From the NCBI RefSeq assembly GCF_009834225.1, contig NZ_CP047176.1, forward strand, positions 1,922,001 to 1,986,000: a stretch of DNA of 64,000 nt. Reading direction: 5' to 3'. Under the pieces are notes generated by a model. It did no database searches, was not told the origin of the DNA, and saw nothing but the letters and a program-made list of their open reading frames with translations. Positions 62,475-64,000 of the stretch are shown piece after piece. Source of the DNA: Rathayibacter sp. VKM Ac-2759 (lineage in GTDB: Bacteria; Actinomycetota; Actinomycetes; Actinomycetales; Microbacteriaceae). Position 1 is the stretch's first letter; each line of letters starts with the position of its first letter. A program made the position numbers and the translations under genes.

Positions 62475-62495
62475 TCCTCTGAGAGAATGACCCCG

Positions 62496-62933
62496 ATGAC
62501 TTCCGAACCACTCCCCTCCGCGCTCCGCGACATCCGCGACGAGTTCCTCGCCCTCGAGAAGCCGGAGCGTCTGCAGCTGCTCCTCGAGTTCTCGAACGAG
62601 CTGCCCGAGCTCCCGGAGCGCTACCGCGACCACCCCGATCTCTTCGAGCGCGTCGAGGAGTGCCAGTCGCCGGTGTTCATCGTCGTGGAGTTCGACGGCG
62701 ACCTGATCCACCTGCACGCGACCGCTCCGCGCGAGGCGCCGACCACGCGCGGGTTCGCGTCGATCCTCGCCCAGGGGCTCGACGGGCTGACCGCCGAGCA
62801 GGTGCTCGCCGTGCCCGACGACTTCCCGCAGACGATCGGCCTGTCGGAGGCGGTCTCGCCGCTGCGCCTGCGCGGCATGAGCGCCCTGCTCGGCCGCACC
62901 AAGCGGCAGATCCGCGCGCACCTGGCCGCATGA
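62496..62933 (+). CDS. sufE: SufE-family sulfur acceptor protein
   Basis: 145 residues of the SufE fold: LRDIRDEFLALEKPERLQLLLEFSNELPELPERY, FERVEECQSPVFIVVEF with the sulfur-accepting Cys in ECQSPVF, and HATAPREAPTTRGFASILAQGLDGLTAEQV. It accepts persulfide from a cysteine desulfurase for Fe-S cluster building. The ATG at 62496 has GAGAGA nine bases before it; an in-frame ATG at 62487 is too close to that site. The stop overlaps the next start. Confidence 0.92.
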   Translation: MTSEPLPSALRDIRDEFLALEKPERLQLLLEFSNELPELPERYRDHPDLFERVEECQSPVFIVVEFDGDLIHLHATAPREAPTTRGFASILAQGLDGLTAEQVLAVPDDFPQTIGLSEAVSPLRLRGMSALLGRTKRQIRAHLAA

Positions 62934-63634
62934 TCCTCCAGCCCCTCGTGCCGGCGGGCGCGACCGTGCGTCTCGGCGAGGAGGGGGCGCGCGAGGCGAT
63001 CGCCTACGCGTACCGGCCGGCCGCCGAGGTGCGGGTGCGGCTCAACATGATCGCGAGCCTCAACGGGTCGAGCATCGGCTCCGACGGCACCAGCGAGACC
63101 CTGACCAATCGGGTCGATCGCACCATCCTCGGCGTGATCCGCGCGCAGGCCGACGTCGTCCTCGTCGGCGCGGCGAGCGTCCGCGCCGAGGGCTACCGCG
63201 TCCCGAAGCGCGTGCCGCTCGCGATCGTGTCCGCCTCGGGCGATCTCGCCGGCCACCGGCTCGAGTTGCAGGAGGGATCGCGCGTCCTCCTGCTCGTGCC
63301 GGAGGAGAGTCGGGGCGTCCCGGAGCTCCCCCGCGGAGTCGAGATCGTCCGCGTCCCGTCGGACGGCGGGCGTCTCAGTGTCGACGCGATGCTCGGCGCG
63401 CTGGCCGCGCGCGGACTCCACCGAGTCGTCTGCGAGGGCGGAGCGACGCTCTCGGGTCAGTTCCTCGCCTCCGGCCGGGTCGACGAGGTCTGCCTGACGA
63501 CCGCCCCGCGGGTCGTGCTGCCCGGGCTGCCGGTCGCCGCGACCCCGGCCGTGGTCGACGAGGGCTACTCCCTGACGATGCTGGCCGTCGACGACTCGGG
63601 CTTCACCTACGCGCGCTGGAGTCGGAGCGGCTGA
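62930..63634 (+). CDS. RibD C-terminal-domain reductase (dihydrofolate reductase-like)
   Basis: 234 residues matching the RibD_C fold: VRVRLNMIASLNGSSIGSDGTSETLTNRVDRTILGVIRAQADVVLVGAASVRAEGY, then VVCEGGATLSGQFLASGRVDEVCLTTAPRVV. Family members reduce pyrimidine or folate-like substrates with NADPH. It lacks the deaminase domain of RibD, so a riboflavin role is not certain. ATG overlaps the sufE stop. Its end overlaps the convergent hydrolase gene by 32 bases. Confidence 0.88.
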   Translation: MILQPLVPAGATVRLGEEGAREAIAYAYRPAAEVRVRLNMIASLNGSSIGSDGTSETLTNRVDRTILGVIRAQADVVLVGAASVRAEGYRVPKRVPLAIVSASGDLAGHRLELQEGSRVLLLVPEESRGVPELPRGVEIVRVPSDGGRLSVDAMLGALAARGLHRVVCEGGATLSGQFLASGRVDEVCLTTAPRVVLPGLPVAATPAVVDEGYSLTMLAVDDSGFTYARWSRSG

Positions 63635-64000
63635 GGCCGTGCCGCGCGAGCCAGCGCTCCACCGACGACTCCCAGAGCACCGGATCCTCGTTCCACAGCC
63701 GCGTGTGCCGTGCACCGCGGAAGAGCACCAGCTCGACCAGATCGGTCCGTGCCGCGGCCAGCGCCTCCGAGGGTCCGCTCGGCACGAAGTCGTCGTCGAC
63801 GCTGTGCATCAGGAGGATCGGGGTCTCGAGCTCCGCCGCGCGCGTGACGAGGTCGAGGCCCGCCAGGGGGATCGGCGTGCTCTGACCCGTCAGCGCGGTC
63901 GACCACGGCCGCTGCATCACCGTGATCGCGAGGGCCGCGATGACCGGCGGGATGCGGCGCAGCCGCGCCTGACCGCGCAGGGTCTCGCGCCAGTCGACGA
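63603..64000 (-). CDS. alpha/beta hydrolase, C-terminal part
   Basis: Partial gene running off the right edge. The visible 132 codons include the C-terminal half of an alpha/beta hydrolase: LETPILLMHSVDDDFVPSGPSEAL with the catalytic Asp, and LFRGARHTRLWNEDPVLWESSVERWLARHG with the catalytic His. The open frame continues upstream past the ATG at 63920, through VDWRETLRGQARLRRIPPVI, to the edge; the nucleophile Ser lies outside the window. The enzyme class (esterase, lipase or peptidase-like) cannot be decided from this part. Confidence 0.8.
   Translation of the reverse strand, partial: VDWRETLRGQARLRRIPPVIAALAITVMQRPWSTALTGQSTPIPLAGLDLVTRAAELETPILLMHSVDDDFVPSGPSEALAAARTDLVELVLFRGARHTRLWNEDPVLWESSVERWLARHGLSRSDSSARR

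Overview
The window is 64 kb of very GC-rich, gene-dense DNA from an actinobacterium, most likely a member of the Microbacteriaceae. This is inferred from the order pafB-pafC-tatA-tatC-helY-lnt, from rbpA, from a small protein of a family typical of Microbacteriaceae (45095-45418), and from GlnR-type nitrogen operators. No rRNA, tRNA, CRISPR array, transposase or phage gene was recognised.

Layout. (1) 1-11.8 kb is housekeeping: Paf regulators, Tat export, a HelY helicase and lipoprotein acyltransferase in one tightly overlapping operon, then rbpA, a phosphodiesterase, an SPFH/NfeD pair, an SDR enzyme, a dif-like XerCD site (10734-10761) and a YaeQ protein. (2) 11.9-21.5 kb holds a DevR/DevS (DosR/DosS)-like two-component pair with a probable haem GAF sensor, five tandem-domain universal stress proteins, a flavin split-barrel protein, a flavodoxin, and an atypical response regulator with an ANTAR-like tail. 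(3) 22.0-33.8 kb is one collinear type II polyketide operon of the spore-pigment (whiE) kind: two TcmI-like cyclase genes, a private acetyl-CoA carboxylase (fused AccDA, BCCP, AccC), ACP, aromatase/cyclase, cupin, KS-alpha, KS-beta, a monooxygenase fusion and an AcpS-type transferase. (4) 33.9-44.9 kb holds a frameshifted membrane gene, a single-domain stress protein, a P-type ATPase, a DUF1003 protein, an ABC exporter, an effector-binding-domain protein, and cytochrome bd oxidase (cydAB). (5) 45-64 kb is mixed: a large secreted repeat protein, an epimerase-like protein, a HEAT protein, type III glutamine synthetase and an ammonium transporter (each with a GlnR-type box), a TetR gene beside a membrane gene broken by an amber codon, a G6PDH-like protein, LysR/EamA, a GDSL hydrolase, a MazF/PemK-like protein, ZapE, a rhodanese, SufE, a RibD-like reductase and a partial hydrolase.

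How it fits together. Regions 2-4 look like one hypoxia/redox regulon. The response regulator keeps the DevR recognition helix almost unchanged. Palindromes of the form GGGNC-N4-GNCCC, matching the core of the mycobacterial DosR box, recur in most promoter regions between 14 and 45 kb, including two upstream of cydA. The most interesting suggestion is that an aromatic polyketide pathway has been placed inside a DosR-like dormancy regulon with cytochrome bd, stress proteins and its own exporter. Co-regulation is inferred from sequence only.
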